NCBI GenBank assembly: GCA_023014485.1
Contig: JAJOZX010000880.1
Location: 753,501 to 817,500 of the forward strand
From: Bathynomus jamesi
Taxonomy: Eukaryota; Arthropoda; Malacostraca; Isopoda; Cirolanidae
Direction of reading: 5' to 3'
Length of the DNA stretch: 64,000 nt
The number at the start of each line of letters is the position of its first letter. The stretch's first letter is position 1. Below are positions 1-12,480 of the stretch, piece after piece. Under the pieces are notes generated by a model. It was not told where the DNA came from. It ran no database searches and saw only the letters and a program-made list of their open reading frames with translations. Position numbers and translations under genes: made by a program.

Positions 1-319
1 CTGGAATTAATTAATAAATTATAACATTGTTTCTATGGAATTCTTGATTTTGATATATGAACCATTTTCAGGAACCATTTAATTCATTAAAGCCAGGACT
101 GACTGTATCAGTAAATTTCAAAATTTTACTGAATAAACTGATGTCCTGATCATTAACATATGAAAGTTACTGGTCTCAAAACTGAATCTTGCAGAACACT
201 GCTAGTTATATCAGTCCACCTTGATCCTTCCATGTTTATCATCATCCTTTGTTTTCTGCCATTTAACTAATTATCTCAGTCCAATTGAGAACTTGACCCC
301 TTATTCCATGAGCTTTATA

Positions 320-1283
320 AGCACACTGGACAAAAAATTAGTCACCCCTAATAGCACTGATAGTAGGAAGTTCAAGGTCACACAGAGGGCGCTGATGTAT
401 CATTGGTAAGTGACAAGTAGCGGTGACGTAGCACACAGGATCAGATCTGTTTCGTGAGGTGGTGAAGAACAAAGTGTGTGTTGGATATAGTCTGCAAAAT
501 GGGTCGTGAGGCAGACGTTACTCAGTGGCAAAAAGGAGCCATCGTGTTTGGCAGAGCCCACGGACACAAAATGTCTGAAGTAGCCCAATTTGTTGGTGTG
601 TCAACGCGTACTGTCCAGCGAGTTTACAAAGAGTGGTGTAGTTCGCAATCAACTGACAATCGACGGTGTAACTGTGGCCGGAAAACAATTCTCGACAATA
701 GGGGCTGCCGCCATGTTTCTCGTCTAGTAACTGCAAATTGTTTTCAAACCAGAGAACAATTGCTCCAAGAAACCAATGAGGTTCTCCAGCGACCAATTTC
801 CGAATGGACATTGCGACGAGAACTGCATGCGATGGACATCTGGAGCAGGGTACCACGGAAGATGCCGCTGTTAACAGCAAGTCACAAATTGGCACGTTAT
901 AAATGGGCTCAGAGGCACAAAAATGGGACTGCGGCAGATTGGAAACGTGTAATTTGGTCCGATGAGTCCCATTTTTGTTTGTTCTCCAATGATGGGAGGC
1001 GACGAGTACATCGCAGGTCCAATGAAGCCTTTAATCCTGAATGCGTCGAAGGTGTTGTTCAGGCTGGAAACAGAAAGTGAAGCGCAGGAATAGACACCCA
1101 TGGACTCTGGTGGAACTTCGGGACCGGCTGATGAATGAGTGGCAGCAAATCGATGTTCAGTACATGCACAACCTCGTAGAGTCTCTGCCTCACCAGATTC
1201 GTGCGGTTATCAAGGCCAGAGGCACTGTCACACGTTATTAGGTACATTCTGAGAGGGGTGACTAATTTTTTGTCCGGTGTGCT
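320..1283 (+). mobile_element. Tc1/mariner deletion derivative, copy 1
   Basis: The element starts AGCACACTGGACAAAAAATT and ends with its inverse (AATTTTTTGTCCGGTGTGCT), about 30 bp of terminal inverted repeat, between TA dinucleotides at 318-319 and 1284-1285 as expected for Tc1/mariner. It is 964 bp, the same length as the copy at 15476-16439, with which it shares an internal deletion. Compared with that copy it has several C-to-T or G-to-A changes, many at CpG sites, so it looks more decayed. It lies upstream of the zinc-finger gene. Confidence 0.93.
499..1241 (+). pseudogene. Tc1-family transposase lacking its catalytic core (copy 1)
   Basis: The reading frame opens at the ATG at 499 (MGREADVTQWQKG) and runs to a stop at 1080. 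It covers the N-terminal paired-type helix-turn-helix DNA-binding region and reaches the first catalytic Asp in WSDESHFC. After VVQAG the frame breaks, and sequence encoding the far C-terminus (NEWQQIDVQYMHNL to VTRY) follows to 1241. The segment that in Tc1 transposases holds the second Asp and the Glu is absent. The product could bind DNA but not cut it. Known Tc1 transposases are about 340 residues; about 100 are missing here. Confidence 0.9.
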
Positions 1284-1285
1284 TA

Positions 1286-3171
1286 TTTTCTAACAATAGG
1301 TTTTGCAGAACTTTGTCAAATGCCTCTTGATAATCTAAATATTCAACCATTCTATTACAATCATGACTCATGAGTACCAATGGTGTCATGGAAAATTTTT
1401 TACAAACAAAATCTATTTCTGTGAAACTTATATTGACTGTTTAATAACATTATTGAATGAAGAGTAGAGTTAGAGAGAGAATTTGTCATTTCTTCTGGCT
1501 TTCAGTATGTGTACATAATCCAAGTATTAATAAAAAATTTAAAATAGGTACCTTTTGGTTATCATAGCCTTACCTTAATTCTCTTAAATTAGGCCTTTAG
1601 TCATACTTCAGCCAAACTTTAGTTGTTCTACCATGTGATTTGGGAGTATACCAGATTCATTGTAAATTTCCTAGTCTTTCCCCCCAGTATGTATTTCCTG
1701 ATATTTGCCAATTTCTTAGGAAATTGCCAACCATGTTAAGTGTAGACAAGTTAAACAAAACTGTGGTTGATAACATTGCCAAATTGGAGAAAATATCCAT
1801 GTTTGGATAGGAGTCTTTTCTGACCAAATACAAAACTATCAATCCAAATTACAGTAAGTTCATAAAAGGCAATTATCAGCCAGGATTTTTTTGACAATTG
1901 AAGATATGAACACTAGTTTGCTAACTTTAAACCATCTAGAAGGAAAGTGAAAAAATTCAGTTAAATATTTTGTGTCTGGGCTTGCAAAAAGATTAGTGGC
2001 AGATGGAATTTCACATTCAGAAATATAGGGTTTCTGTGGAGATGAAAGGAAACTTTAAAAAAATGCTGAAAAGAAAAAAGATGTCAGTACTATAATCAGT
2101 ATTAATAAATAGTTTTCTTGGAGTTCTTAGAAATTATGAATAGAAATAATGAATTGTTGTGAAAGGTAGCTATTACCAAGAAGTGATACAGTAAATAACT
2201 TATCTATCCTTAATGGAACCTGGAGATGGTCAGATACCTGAATGGATTGTTTTCAAATGGTGTTAAGTGTGCCTACTTATCCAATGGCTTCTTTTAGTTT
2301 TGTTAGAATTAAAACTACTATTATAATGTATATTGTTTTTATTTAATTTTGGTTGAAGTTATAGTGTAAAGGATGCTAACCATCTGATAAAAAGTGATCT
2401 GAGCATTTGCAGATAGTGGATACAACTCTCCTGGTGACCAACTCATGAACTAGAAAGGTTGGATAGTTGAAAATGAACCAATCTTAGTTTATATTAGAAA
2501 AGTTGGATAACAAGTTGTTTAACTGTAGTTACAAAAATAGTCATTTACATGTCAGGCCAATCATTACTGCATTATGTCATGGTCACATCATCATTATTAT
2601 CATGATATAGATATGTATGAAGCCATATCATACGGGGTAACCAAAGAGGCTTAATCCTACTTTTAAGAGGATTAGAATTGAGGGAAATTTTATATGCTCA
2701 CCAAGAAAATTTAAGCCATGAACATGGCAAAATGGCTAAAAAACAAAGGTTTATCATTCAATCATGAAAATACTAAAGTTAGAAAATGTTTACAAGTATA
2801 TTCCTTTTATTACTCCAATTTCAAGTAATACATAATGAATCCTAATAATGATTTTAAACTTAATTCTAGTTTGATTTAAAATAATTATTCACCCATTTGC
2901 TGCGCAACCTGTAATATCATGGGCACTTGCTTCTGACCATTTCTGTGCAGCCTAGTATATACATGGGTTTAAACTTTAAACAGATCTCTCTGCATAGCCT
3001 GTGTTTTTGGCTTGACTCATAACTGAGTGCTTGTGCAGTTAATAGATTAAGATTTATAATGTCTTACTTGAAATTGGAATAATGAAAGGAATGCACTTTT
3101 CTAGTTAAATAAGAAAACTAAAAACTATTTGAAGAACTTAAAAATTGTTTTTAACCAATGGTCATTTGAAA
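1286..3171. other. Intergenic / 5' flank of the zinc-finger gene, no gene seen
   Basis: AT-rich sequence with stops in all frames and no repeat or inverted-repeat boundary that I can support. It must contain the promoter and any untranslated first exon of the zinc-finger gene, but no TATA box, initiator or splice site stands out enough to call. Confidence 0.4.
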
Positions 3172-3321
3172 ATGGACAAAGATGAAAGAGAACATTGTTT
3201 GAAGGAAGAAATAATGGACATTAAATTAGAAGTTGAAGTGAAAGAAGAAACATTGGATTATGAACAAAGTATCTGTCAAGATGATTTATTTAATCATGAA
3301 AATCTTTGTCTTGAATTGCAG
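3172..3321 (+). CDS. C2H2 zinc-finger gene, coding exon 1 (acidic N-terminus)
   Basis: Fifty codons from the ATG at 3172 to CAG at 3319-3321, followed at once by a GTAAAA splice donor. The frame is open 27 nt further upstream but has no other ATG, so 3172 is the likely start. The peptide is strongly acidic (EEIMDIKLEVEVKEETLDYE) with no zinc ligands, a composition common at the N-terminus of arthropod multi-finger transcription factors. The exon ends in phase 0 and joins in frame to 12868-13071. No KRAB, ZAD or BTB domain is recognisable. The product would be a nuclear DNA-binding protein. I infer the gene from matching splice phases, not from transcript data. Confidence 0.72.
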
Positions 3322-3850
3322 GTAAAAGAATAGATAAGAATAATTTTCATTTTTTTTTTTAAATTAAATTTTTTCACATGCATCAAGAAGTGCCTATTAT
3401 GACTTATCTTAAATTTATTTAAAACTTTTTTAGTGGCAAACAATAATTTCTTGTATAATTGATTGGACTGTCCCACTGAGAGTGAATTAAATTGAAGTAT
3501 GCTTATAAACAGATTACAGTGTTATGGCATTTGTCAAAATTATATACAATACAGTAAGTCCTCTTTACACATGATCTCTCTCTATGCAGATTCACTTATA
3601 CATGATCAACAAAATAAGGAATGTTGTTCAGTATGTGAGTGTGATCTGCATTTATGCAATTTAACAAATGACCAATTGGCGGGTAGAACTATTTGTGCTT
3701 GCATATATGTACAGGCATTCTTTGGCACCTCCCTAGCACCATGTCATTGTGCAGCATATTGGGAAGTTTGTGTTGCTATACCATTTTCTGACATACAAAA
3801 CACATGCTGTTTAAAAATTTTCATTTTAAGAAAAGCATGAAAAGTTAGAA

Positions 3851-4308
3851 ATGAAACTTAATGTTTTAAGGAAATATGATGCAGGTGAATGGCCAAGTGA
3901 TATTGCCAGTATGTATGGGTTACCTGAATCAACAGTGAGAAGAATTGAGATAAAAAGAAAATTCATGAGTGCTCAAAGTGTTGCAGCATTAAGTGCTAGT
4001 AGAATAAGTAAAAACAGAGATAAATTAATGGATAATATAGAAAGAGTGTTCAGTGTTTGGATCAAAGATCTGGTCCAAAAACATGTGCCTATTAACCTCA
4101 TGATGATCCAAGAAAAGGTGAGATCTTTATTCCAGGACTTAAAGACTGTGTGTGGAGAGTCATTATAGTGCACAGATATTTACAGCCAGTAGAGACTGGT
4201 TTCAGTGGTTTAGACACTGTAGTAGCCCCCATAATGTCAAAGTGACTAGACTGGCAGTTACCCAATAGCCTGCCCATCTTAAAGCATTAGTAGATGAAAG
4301 TGGTTACA
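3851..4308 (+). pseudogene. Tigger-type transposase, N-terminal part
   Basis: The frame from 3851 (MKLNVLRKYDAGEWPSDIAS) is the psq-like/CENP-B-type helix-turn-helix: regular hydrophobic spacing, then YGLPESTVRRI as the recognition helix. The second half of the DNA-binding region follows (SVWIKDLVQKHVPINLMMIQ). After a frameshift near 4168, residues like ASRDWFQWFRHC and LKALVDESGYTC continue up to the LINE insertion. Its continuation is at 11878, where the frame resumes just before the catalytic NVDETG motif. Stops and frameshifts make it non-functional. Confidence 0.8.
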
Positions 4309-4645
4309 CGTGTGTGTGTAAATAATTTTTTTCTTACTTGTAACATTTTTTAATTCCACTTACTCATCAACCCTTGGTGCCACTGATTGGGAGACCCTTA
4401 GGTAGTACTTCTGTAATTTCCCACAGAATGATTACTGTTTCCGTTACTGGGGCCTTTCTGAGTGTGTTGAGTGCATCACAGAGGTGATTCTCTTGGGCAT
4501 GGAGGTGTACATTCCATATTCTATTCCTACTACTAATGCAAAAAAATCCTTGGTTTAACTTGTTCTAATGTTATCTGCAACAGAGAGGGGTCTTTTAGAA
4601 GGTACCATCGCCATCCAACTCCTAACTCTCATTCAGTTTATAATA

Positions 4646-6023
4646 CGGGTTCCAATAAACCTTAGCCCCCCTGCCCATGGCCTAAACCATTAGAGGTACA
4701 GTAAAACTAAACATACCTTACAAAAGAGAATTTAATCCTGCATTTAATGAGAAACAATTAAAACTTGGTGTTCCTGCCATTGGCTTCCAAGACAGCCTGA
4801 ATTCGCTTTGGGTAGCTTGCCAAAAATGATGTGAATAGATCTTGATCGTTACGCAAATTTGCTAAAACAGTTTCAATGTGTTGCGTCATTGTATCCTTCG
4901 AAAATCGATTTGCTGCAGGTTCTTCAAACAAGAGACATTCAACCTTGTCCTTTATAACTGATCCAATGTGTTCACAGACGTTAGGTCAGGAGAATTTCCT
5001 GACCATTCTTCATTTCCAAAGAAATCAATCTCATGGTTCCGCAACAACTGTTGAGTGGCTAATGCCTTAAAGCAGGGGGCCTTATCATGCAGAAGTGTGA
5101 CCTGATCGACATCCATAACATTGTTTGGGTTTCTTAGAAAAGGAATGACATGCTGCGATAGAATAATATCACGAAAATATTGTCCATCCCAACTCTGACC
5201 ATTTGGCTTCAGCACCCACATGAGCTTCTTTGCAGTGAACAAAACAAACACACCAACACAGTCTGAATTTTTTAATAATTCGCGATAATGTTCATTGTCA
5301 TTGATTTCATCTGGTGTTGTGGCCCACACTCGATCATTTTGGTAGTTAGGCTGACGTGTTATGTAAACAAAAAATTCATCAGAGACAGCTAAATGCATGA
5401 AATCATCCACATCCCAATCTTCAAGATAATGGGCAAACCACATTCTGTCATCGATGTTAAGTTGAGTTTTTCTTGGCTTTGGAAGTTCATGCCAAGGCTT
5501 TAAACCTTGCCTATGACGGTACAGTCGAATGATTTCACCACTAACGATCTTTCCTCTCAACACTTCAATCTCTCTAGAAAGTTTAGCACAGCTGTTTTTC
5601 CACTTACGTGTACCGCTTTCAATGATGTCCTTTGTTTCCTGAGAGAGTGGCAAATTTGGGTGCCCAGATTTGATTGTATCCATTTCACATTCATCCGAAG
5701 TTTTATTCCAATTTCTTTTGACAAAATCCTCACTTCTTTGCAACTTTTTGGCAACCCATGAATGTGTTATAAAGGTGGCTCCAGCATCACGAGCTTCCCA
5801 AAATGTTATTGCTCGTATGCGATCTATCACACGTTGCCTCTCTGAATCACCAATTAATTGAGAAGCCATTATATTATCACTTTATCAGCTAGAGTAATTT
5901 TAATACCTGCAGTAAATAAAGAATTTTATATATTTTTATAATCACTAAAAACTATTTCAATATAAGTAAACATGTAAGCTGCAAATGGGGGGGGGGGGGG
6001 GGCTAAGGTTTTTTGGAACCCCT
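4646..6023 (-). mobile_element. Tc1-like transposon inside the LINE
   Basis: Terminal inverted repeats pair CGGGTTCCAATAAACCTTAG at the left with CTAAGGTTTTTTGGAACCCC at the right, next to TA dinucleotides (4644-4645 and 6024-6025). Just inside the right repeat is a run of about 16 G where the left copy has a short C-rich stretch, so the homopolymer has expanded. The transposase is on the minus strand. LINE sequence resumes on the right side at about 6030. Confidence 0.8.
4758..5869 (-). pseudogene. Tc1-like transposase, nearly full length, one late frameshift
   Basis: The minus-strand frame starts at 5869 (MASQLIGDSERQRVIDRIRA) and stays open for 305 codons to 4952. Helix-turn-helix sequence occupies roughly the first 120 residues. 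The first catalytic Asp is in LAVSDEFFVYITRQ (about residue 185). The second is in VTLLHDKAPCFKALA (about residue 265). The third site lies after NSPDLTSVN, where the frame is lost. In a neighbouring frame homology continues to a C-terminus ending at a stop at 4758-4760. This is the least damaged Tc1/mariner transposase in the window. The N-terminus is longer than usual for Tc1. Confidence 0.8.
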
Positions 6024-7293
6024 TATATCTGTCTGGAATCATGCAAAGTCTGTTCTTTGACTCCAAAAATTCGTTCATCCAACAAAAATGTGAAAACTTA
6101 TCTAATTCTAATTCTTCTCACTCTTTGTGGCACGAAGCCAAGAACCTCTTCAACAACTTTACTTCCTCTTCTTTCCCTCCTCTTTTCCATTCTGATGGCT
6201 CAGTTAAACCTTAGTTTATATGGGGCATGGAGACTAAAAAAGGAGGAAATGATTTTCCAGTCCTTTCCTCCTGAGCTAACCATTTATTTTTTTTATTTAT
6301 TTATTGCTTTAAAATTTATGGTTTTATGCTGATACAAAAAGTGGTCACTATAGACACAATGAACTTCAAAAAGTTTCAGAGCACCATGCACACACTTACC
6401 TTTTGCCATCACTCGTATGTATTTGATCAATATATTAATTTTTACATAGGTCATTAAAATGTCTTCATTTTGGAGTGGCAACAATGGTGGTGGTCCTCAG
6501 AGTTCTGCCCTGTCACCAACTCTTTCCTTTTTACTTATTAATGATATTTTAATTTGCACTTCCTGTCCTATCTACTCCTATGCTGATAATACCACTTCAC
6601 TTCTTCACCCATTTCCCAGAGCATCCTTCTCAATGGTCACTCAATGATTTGTGTGGGGTGGTTATAGTGCACCTCACATCTGATCTTTCAACTATATCTG
6701 ATTGGAGCAGAGAAAATCTTGTGGCTTTCAATGCCTCATAAACTTGGTTCTTTCATCTGTCTACTTATCACAGTCTTCCACATGACTCTCCCCCTTACCT
6801 ACAACAACACACAACTCAATCCTTCCTCTTCACATTCTTGGCATTTTCTTATGATCTTCCTGGAAAGATCACATATACTCTTTCTAAAACAACTTCTAAG
6901 AGGTTAGGGGTGCTGTACTGCCTCCACAGTTTCTTCACCCCACTCAGATGCTCTCTCTGTTCAGGGGGTCTTGTCCATTCCTGTATAGAGTATGCTTCTT
7001 ATGCATGGGATGGCTCAACCCATACAGTTGTACTTGACCAGGTGGAGTCAAAAGTTTTTTGTCTCATCATTTCCCTGCCTCTTACTGTCCTCAATCCCTC
7101 TCTCTCTCTTCACTGGAATGTTGCCTCACTCTTTACTATCGCTATTATAATGGACACTGCTCTTCAGAACTCTCTAACTGCATGCCTCCTCCTCTAAGGA
7201 GAGCATACAGCACCAGACTTTTGAAACTTTCTCATTCCTTTTCTGTCCAACTCTCTAAAGCAAGGGTTAATTGGTTTTTTCAATCCTTCATCT

Positions 7294-7615
7294 GGGTAAT
7301 TCCAGGACAAATAGACAAATGAAAGTGCCAAATGTACACTCCACCATCTCCAACATTCATGAAACTTGGTGTGAGGGTTGGTTTTGGTCCAAATTAAAAA
7401 AATCTGAATTTTTTTGAAAATTGGTCAAGTTGGTCAAATTTTATGGCTTGACCAAATTTTGGTCAAATGAAAAAACCAACAATTTTCAAACGTAAATATC
7501 TCAGCTGCTAATTGTGGTAGCGTAATAAGTCTTAAAATGATAAAATATGTAAAATTAACTGTAGTTTCTAAATATGTATCATTTTTTTAGGGTAACAAAA
7601 ATAAAATTGATTTTT

Positions 7616-7649
<34 letters not shown>

Positions 7650-10600
7650 GATTTGGCAGTGAAGATATCATTTTTCGAAAAAAAGACCAAGAATAAAAAA
7701 TGTTTATTTGATGTATGTACACCATAATAAGTAATAAAAAGTCGGCTTATAGTTTATTATAAGGCTCAAAACTGAGTTTGAAATTAAGTAATAAATTTTT
7801 TTTCAGATAACGAAGATTTATTACAGACTTGTTGGTCCAAAAAAAGACAATTTTCAAATCATATAAAAAATACATGTAGATAAACCAAAGGAGAAAAAAT
7901 CTTTTAAAATATATGTACAATGTACATACATAACCTCTCTTATATTTAGGGACAGAATATATTGACAATAATAATGTTTAATTTATAAAGCGCTTATCAG
8001 AGTATAAAATACTCTTCCTAATACTACACGTACACAAGTCTTTGAGAATGAATTAAGAGACAGTATTCTCATCCAGTGAATCCAAATTTTAGACACTAAT
8101 AATATAATAATAAGAAAAAAGAATTTGAAAAGATTTTTATAACTATTAAGTAGATACACAAATCTTAGATAAAAATTTTAGAAATATTATATAGACAATC
8201 TTAAATAGTATACATTCGATAAAATTTATTTTATCTTTGAAAAGTTATTTAATTCTTGAAGCGGAAAAATGTATTGTATTCTTGTTCCTCCTCGTAAACT
8301 TGCTTCAATACTCCCAAATATATTTTCTGTTGGAACGTGACAAACATCATCTTGCGCAGGAAAAATGTATGAGGGACATACGCCCGAAGGATGGAGAAAT
8401 TTTATCAGAAAATCATCATATTCACAGTCAAAGGACTGGACTAATCCGAGCCATAGTTTATTTTCATACATACAACCCACAAAAGAGCCTGTTTCAATTT
8501 GCGTTGAGAGACAGTATTATGTTCTTGATCTGAAGCAGAAACTCTAATGAGCTCTCTTATTTCGACTGACTGTGCACTCTGAGAGAGTGGATAAACCTTC
8601 AACGAATTCTTGGAAATTGGGACAAAGCGATGTAATTGTTGAGTACCTTTGATAGAAGTAATAGGTTCACTCAGACATTTTTGCAAAGAAAGCTCTACAT
8701 CTACAACTTCTGCCTCAGAGACATAAAAAAAGTCAATAGTGGTTAGTAATTCTTGAGAGCAGAAATTGTAGAAGTCCTCGGCTGTTAAGATTTGATGGTC
8801 GAGAGGCTGTCGTAAGCTTTCTCTGGTGACTGCTCTTTTTACCATTCCGCCAATACCGTCGCAGGCATTCTTCCCGTGGGATGTCGCGAAAAAATTCCAC
8901 TCAGCATGAATTTTGAAGTCTTCGAAATGATGGCATAAATTTAGAAAATTTGTTTTATTCTTATACTGAGCTGCGCATCCATCTGTGAAATAATGAATTT
9001 TAGTTAGGTTTGAATTTTGTTGTTGGATGCACAGGATTAATTTTTTGAGAAAACTATGAACCAGAATTGTATCATGTCTGCAACGGTTTGAAACGAAGCA
9101 GTAACTTTTGCAAATTAGTTTTCCTGCATTGTTTTTGGAATAATAAACGAATGGGTGCACTGTACATTGCGAGTTCTCCCAATGAAACCCCTGGGCACAA
9201 TCTTGTACGATGAATGAGAAGTTTTCCGCGAAATCGCCCACCAAAACACCTTCATTTTCGGGCAGAGTTTCTTTTAGATTTTTGAAGTAACTCGACTGAC
9301 ATTTATTCGTGAAGTGGTGTCTTGTCAGTTGTGCAATTTTTTTGGTGAGCGATTCCACATATTCCTCTGGAGTTTCGGTGATATCTTTTAACATAGTGAT
9401 CGACGGACACCCATTGTTTATATTTTATCTCTTCCATCACCATGAAGTCTAAACCTTCCAAATAATTTTTTATTCCAACCTCTCGCGGGCATCTTTTGCA
9501 TCGGTGCATCATACAATCTTCATTGTCCATGCTGCAGATGGATAAAGACATTAATTTTTTGTAGTCTTAAATCTTTAATGCCTAACGCTGATATTTGTAG
9601 TTTCGGATTTTGGTGATGCGTACATACGCAGACACTGTGAGTTCTGCTTTGTCCCGCAAGCACGCACCACGATGGTCGAAGATGAGCAAAGGTACTAAAG
9701 CCTATTTTGGGATTTTCATCATTTTTTGCATATTCAGCATATAACTCAAGTTACACAATACCAGTCTTTTTTATTTTTTCACCCTCTTCATTTATTGCAA
9801 ACTTATAATCTTTGATTCCCGGGCACATCCTACTATATTCGTCATTTTCATAAAACTCCTGAATGATTTTTTTCATTTCAGCTGTGATGACCTTCCCTTT
9901 CGTCATGTTTGGAATGTTAGGAAGAATCCCAAACTGTTTTTGAAGATTGCGGCTCTTACGCACCATATACTTTATTGCTCCAAAGAAGTCAGCAGTTTTT
10001 TCAATGGGATAGGGATACAATGATAGTATTTGTAACCTAAGATTGCGATCGTTACTTGCTTGAAATTTCTCCTTTAATTCTTCCATAACCTTTTGATACC
10101 TGAAATAAAGTGTATTTGACATTAAGTTTAATTAGTATATTTTTAATTAAACTTTTCATAAAATATATGTATATGTATTATATTGTCCAATTATAAAAAT
10201 GTAAACAGATAAAACTTAATTTAGTATATACTTCGATGACTGTATTAAATTTAATTTAAAATGTCAAATTTCAATAACTATGTCCGAAAAGTAGTCTTGC
10301 CTCTCTAAATCATCTTCTAAACAACTTTTTTTGGATGGACCAACTTCAGAATAGTCAATAGGAGCCCCATAAGCAGCTTCAAAATTTCATTTAACCTTTT
10401 CTGTTGTCAATCTGAATTTCGTAGAAGCCTTTATCTGTTTTCATCCCGGCTTCAATCCAGCTGTAAAACAAATTCATAAATTTAGGTTGCGTGAAATAAT
10501 CAAATATCAAATATTTTGTATATATGTATTCAAGTGCTGATGCTAATATTTAAAAACAGAAAACTACGAATTTGGCATTAAGAAACAAATGTCCTGAACG

Positions 10601-11567
10601 GAGTCTCTATTGTTTTATTATCTGTTTTAATAGGGCTTTCATCAAATAAAGGTAAAATATTGTCACAGGCAATTCAATAAAGATTTGCTCAGTCTTGAAT
10701 GACAAATTCTTCCAATGGTGGTGGATTCGTGGAATCGTTACTGCTTCGCTCCATACATTCGTTAAGTATGTCTGGCTTGGGTATTGGTGCAGGTTCCGGC
10801 TCTCTGGATGAACATTGAACATGTTCTAATACAATTGGCTTCTTTTTAATTGTGACATAGCAATTGCTGCATAGTAATTGATTTTCTTCCAAAATTCCAT
10901 AGCTTGCAGCTACCATGGCAGAGTTTACTTTTTTGATGTTACAGAAAATTCTTCTTGAGTGTTTTTTCATAGGATCGCAACAAAATTTTGTGTTTTGAGG
11001 CATTTTAAGGGTTATGTAAATTTACGTATACTAGAAAATTAGGTATATACTGAAAATCTGGAAAGAAAGCAAAAAATTTAAAATTTGGAGGATTTTTTTT
11101 TTATTTTTTTCATAATAATCGTCGATAAGCTGACTTTTTATTACTTATTATGGTGTACATACATCAAATAAACATTTTTTATTCCTGGTCTTTTTTTCAA
11201 AAAATGATATCTTCGCTGCCAAATCGCAAAAAAACAAAACTTTTTCCAAAAAAATCATAATTTTATTTTTGTTACCCTAAAAAAATGATACATATTTAGA
11301 AACTACAGTTAATTTTACATATTTTATCATTTAAGACTTACTACACTACCACAATTAGGAGCTGAGATATTTTATTTACGTTTGAAAATTATTGGTTTTT
11401 TCATTTGACCAAAATTTGGTCAAGCCATAAAATTTGACCAACTTGACCAATTTTCAAAAAAATTCAGAAATTTGTAATTTGGACCTAAACCAACCCTCAC
11501 ACCAAGTTTCATGAATTTTGAAGAGGTTACCGTGTACTTCATTTGTATATTTCTTGTAGAATTACCC
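7294..11567 (-). mobile_element. Long-TIR DNA transposon with 4-bp target duplication (element A)
   Basis: About 400-450 bp at each end are inverted copies, from GGGTAATTC at 7294 to GAATTACCC ending at 11567. The inner parts include GTGAGGGTTGGTTTTGGTCC and its inverse. The element splits the LINE between codons for QSFI and the resuming frame, and is flanked by ATCT (7290-7293 and 11568-11571). The left repeat carries a T run of about 28 at 7618-7646 that is short in the right copy. The coding sequence is on the minus strand. Long TIR plus 4-bp duplication does not match Tc1 (TA) or hAT (8 bp). Confidence 0.85.
8441..11003 (-). pseudogene. Transposase-like gene of element A, probably multi-exon, frameshifted
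   Basis: Four minus-strand blocks run in order. At 11003-10689 there is a Cys-rich N-terminus (CCDPMKKHSRRIF, then LLCSNCY) that could bind zinc. At 10107-9751 there is a helical block (FGAIKYMVRKSRNLQKQFG). About 9720-9551 holds a block with KIGFSTFAHLRP and THSVCVCTHHQN. At 9551-8441, with a one-base slip near 9395, there is an RNase-H-like core: FIVQDCAQGFHWENSQ, IHYFTDGCAAQYKNKTNF and FFATSHGKNACDGIGG. I recall this protein family as repeated in cnidarian, insect and crustacean genomes, usually annotated as uncharacterised. The conserved Asp in YFTDG and in CDGIGG suggest DDE-type chemistry (inference). Stops between blocks may be introns or lesions. Confidence 0.7.
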
Positions 11568-11877
11568 ATCTACTCAACCAGTCAACTCTGGAACAATCTT
11601 CCTCAATCCATCTCTCCCCCATTCTATGGCCTCCAATCTTTCAAACAGTGTGTTGAGGCATCTCAAAAACCGTGGACCTTGATTTTGGCTCTTCTTCTTC
11701 TATGGTGTAGGGGGTACTTTTGCAGGTATTTGCCCTTGGCCCTTCCTTCCTTCCTGCATATAAAAAAAAATACCCTTTTATATATGATTTTTTTTTATAA
11801 ATGTTTTTTAGTCCATTTTTTGTCTCCATTTCTTTCTTGTAACAATGTTACTAGGATACACAACTATTTGCACCTCT

Positions 11878-12480
11878 GCAGTTACATTCCCCAGCAAGTG
11901 TTTAATGTTGATGAGACTGGGCTCTACTGGAAATGGATGCCATCTTGATCCTACATTTCCAGAGAAGAGAGGACAGCTTCAGGCTTCAAAGCTGCCAAAG
12001 ATCATCTGACACTTCTTGCTGGCTTTGATGAGGATGATGTGCAGGATCTTTTGGAAGCTCATTCAAAAGATTTGTCAAATGAAGAGTTGGTACAGCTGTA
12101 GGAAGAATAAGCAGAGGAGGAGGAGGTTGAAGAAGTAACATTGCCACCCTATAAGCAGCCCTCCACCAAACAACTGTCAGATTTATTCTTACACCTCAAT
12201 GCAGGAAAGGAAATTGCAGTAGAGAATGACCCCAACATGGAGTGGAGCTGCGCATTTAGCAAGGGTTTGGATAATCTCAGTTACTGCAACAGGGAGTTGT
12301 ATCAAGAAAAAAAGAAGAGGACTATGTGGACATCACTCTTTACTTAAGAAGGTTGAAAGAACTACTCCAACACCTCAGAGCCCACCTTGATCCTCACCAT
12401 CAACCCCAGCTTCACCCAGGAGCAGTCCCAAGAAGGATGTGGTTCCACTTTAAGCAGTCTTTAGTGCCATTTCTGGTAAT
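11878..12480 (+). pseudogene. Tigger-type transposase, catalytic and C-terminal part
   Basis: This resumes the transposase split at 4308. The sequence QQVFNVDETGLYWKWMPS is the catalytic block containing the first Asp of pogo/Tigger DDE domains, immediately followed by a stop. In shifted frames come ASGFKAAKDHLTLL and an acidic, Glu-rich stretch near 12100, then the C-terminal tail to about 12480. The remaining DDE residues are not present between these blocks, so the core is deleted. Not functional. Confidence 0.8.

Larger units (their letters stand above)
4309..11880 (+). mobile_element. Jockey-like LINE (copy 1), degenerate, with two nested elements
   Basis: Fragments of one non-LTR retrotransposon in plus orientation: pre-RT region about 4370-4560, the RT-flanking region from about 6030, RT with active-site relic YADN at about 6579, and the C-terminal tail about 6700-7290 continuing at 11572-11760 (QLWNNLP). 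It is interrupted by a Tc1-like element (4646-6023) and a long-TIR element (7294-11567). A short piece at 11815-11880 matches a more 5' part of the family (about 40010-40080), so the 3' end is rearranged. It is flanked by GTTACA direct repeats in the Tigger element. Every frame is broken. Confidence 0.75.

Noticed and set aside
518..895. Minus-strand frame opposite the Tc1 transposase (and its twin at 15674-16051)
   Set aside because: Antisense shadow of the transposase; present in both copies only because the sequence is shared.
3499..3840. 113-codon frame as an extra exon of the zinc-finger gene
   Set aside because: It starts before and runs across the Tigger left terminus at 3552 and shows no domain or splice sites.
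5986..6002. G homopolymer as a sequencing gap marker
   Set aside because: It falls just inside a terminal repeat where the other end also has a C/G-rich stretch; expansion is the simpler reading, though read errors are possible.
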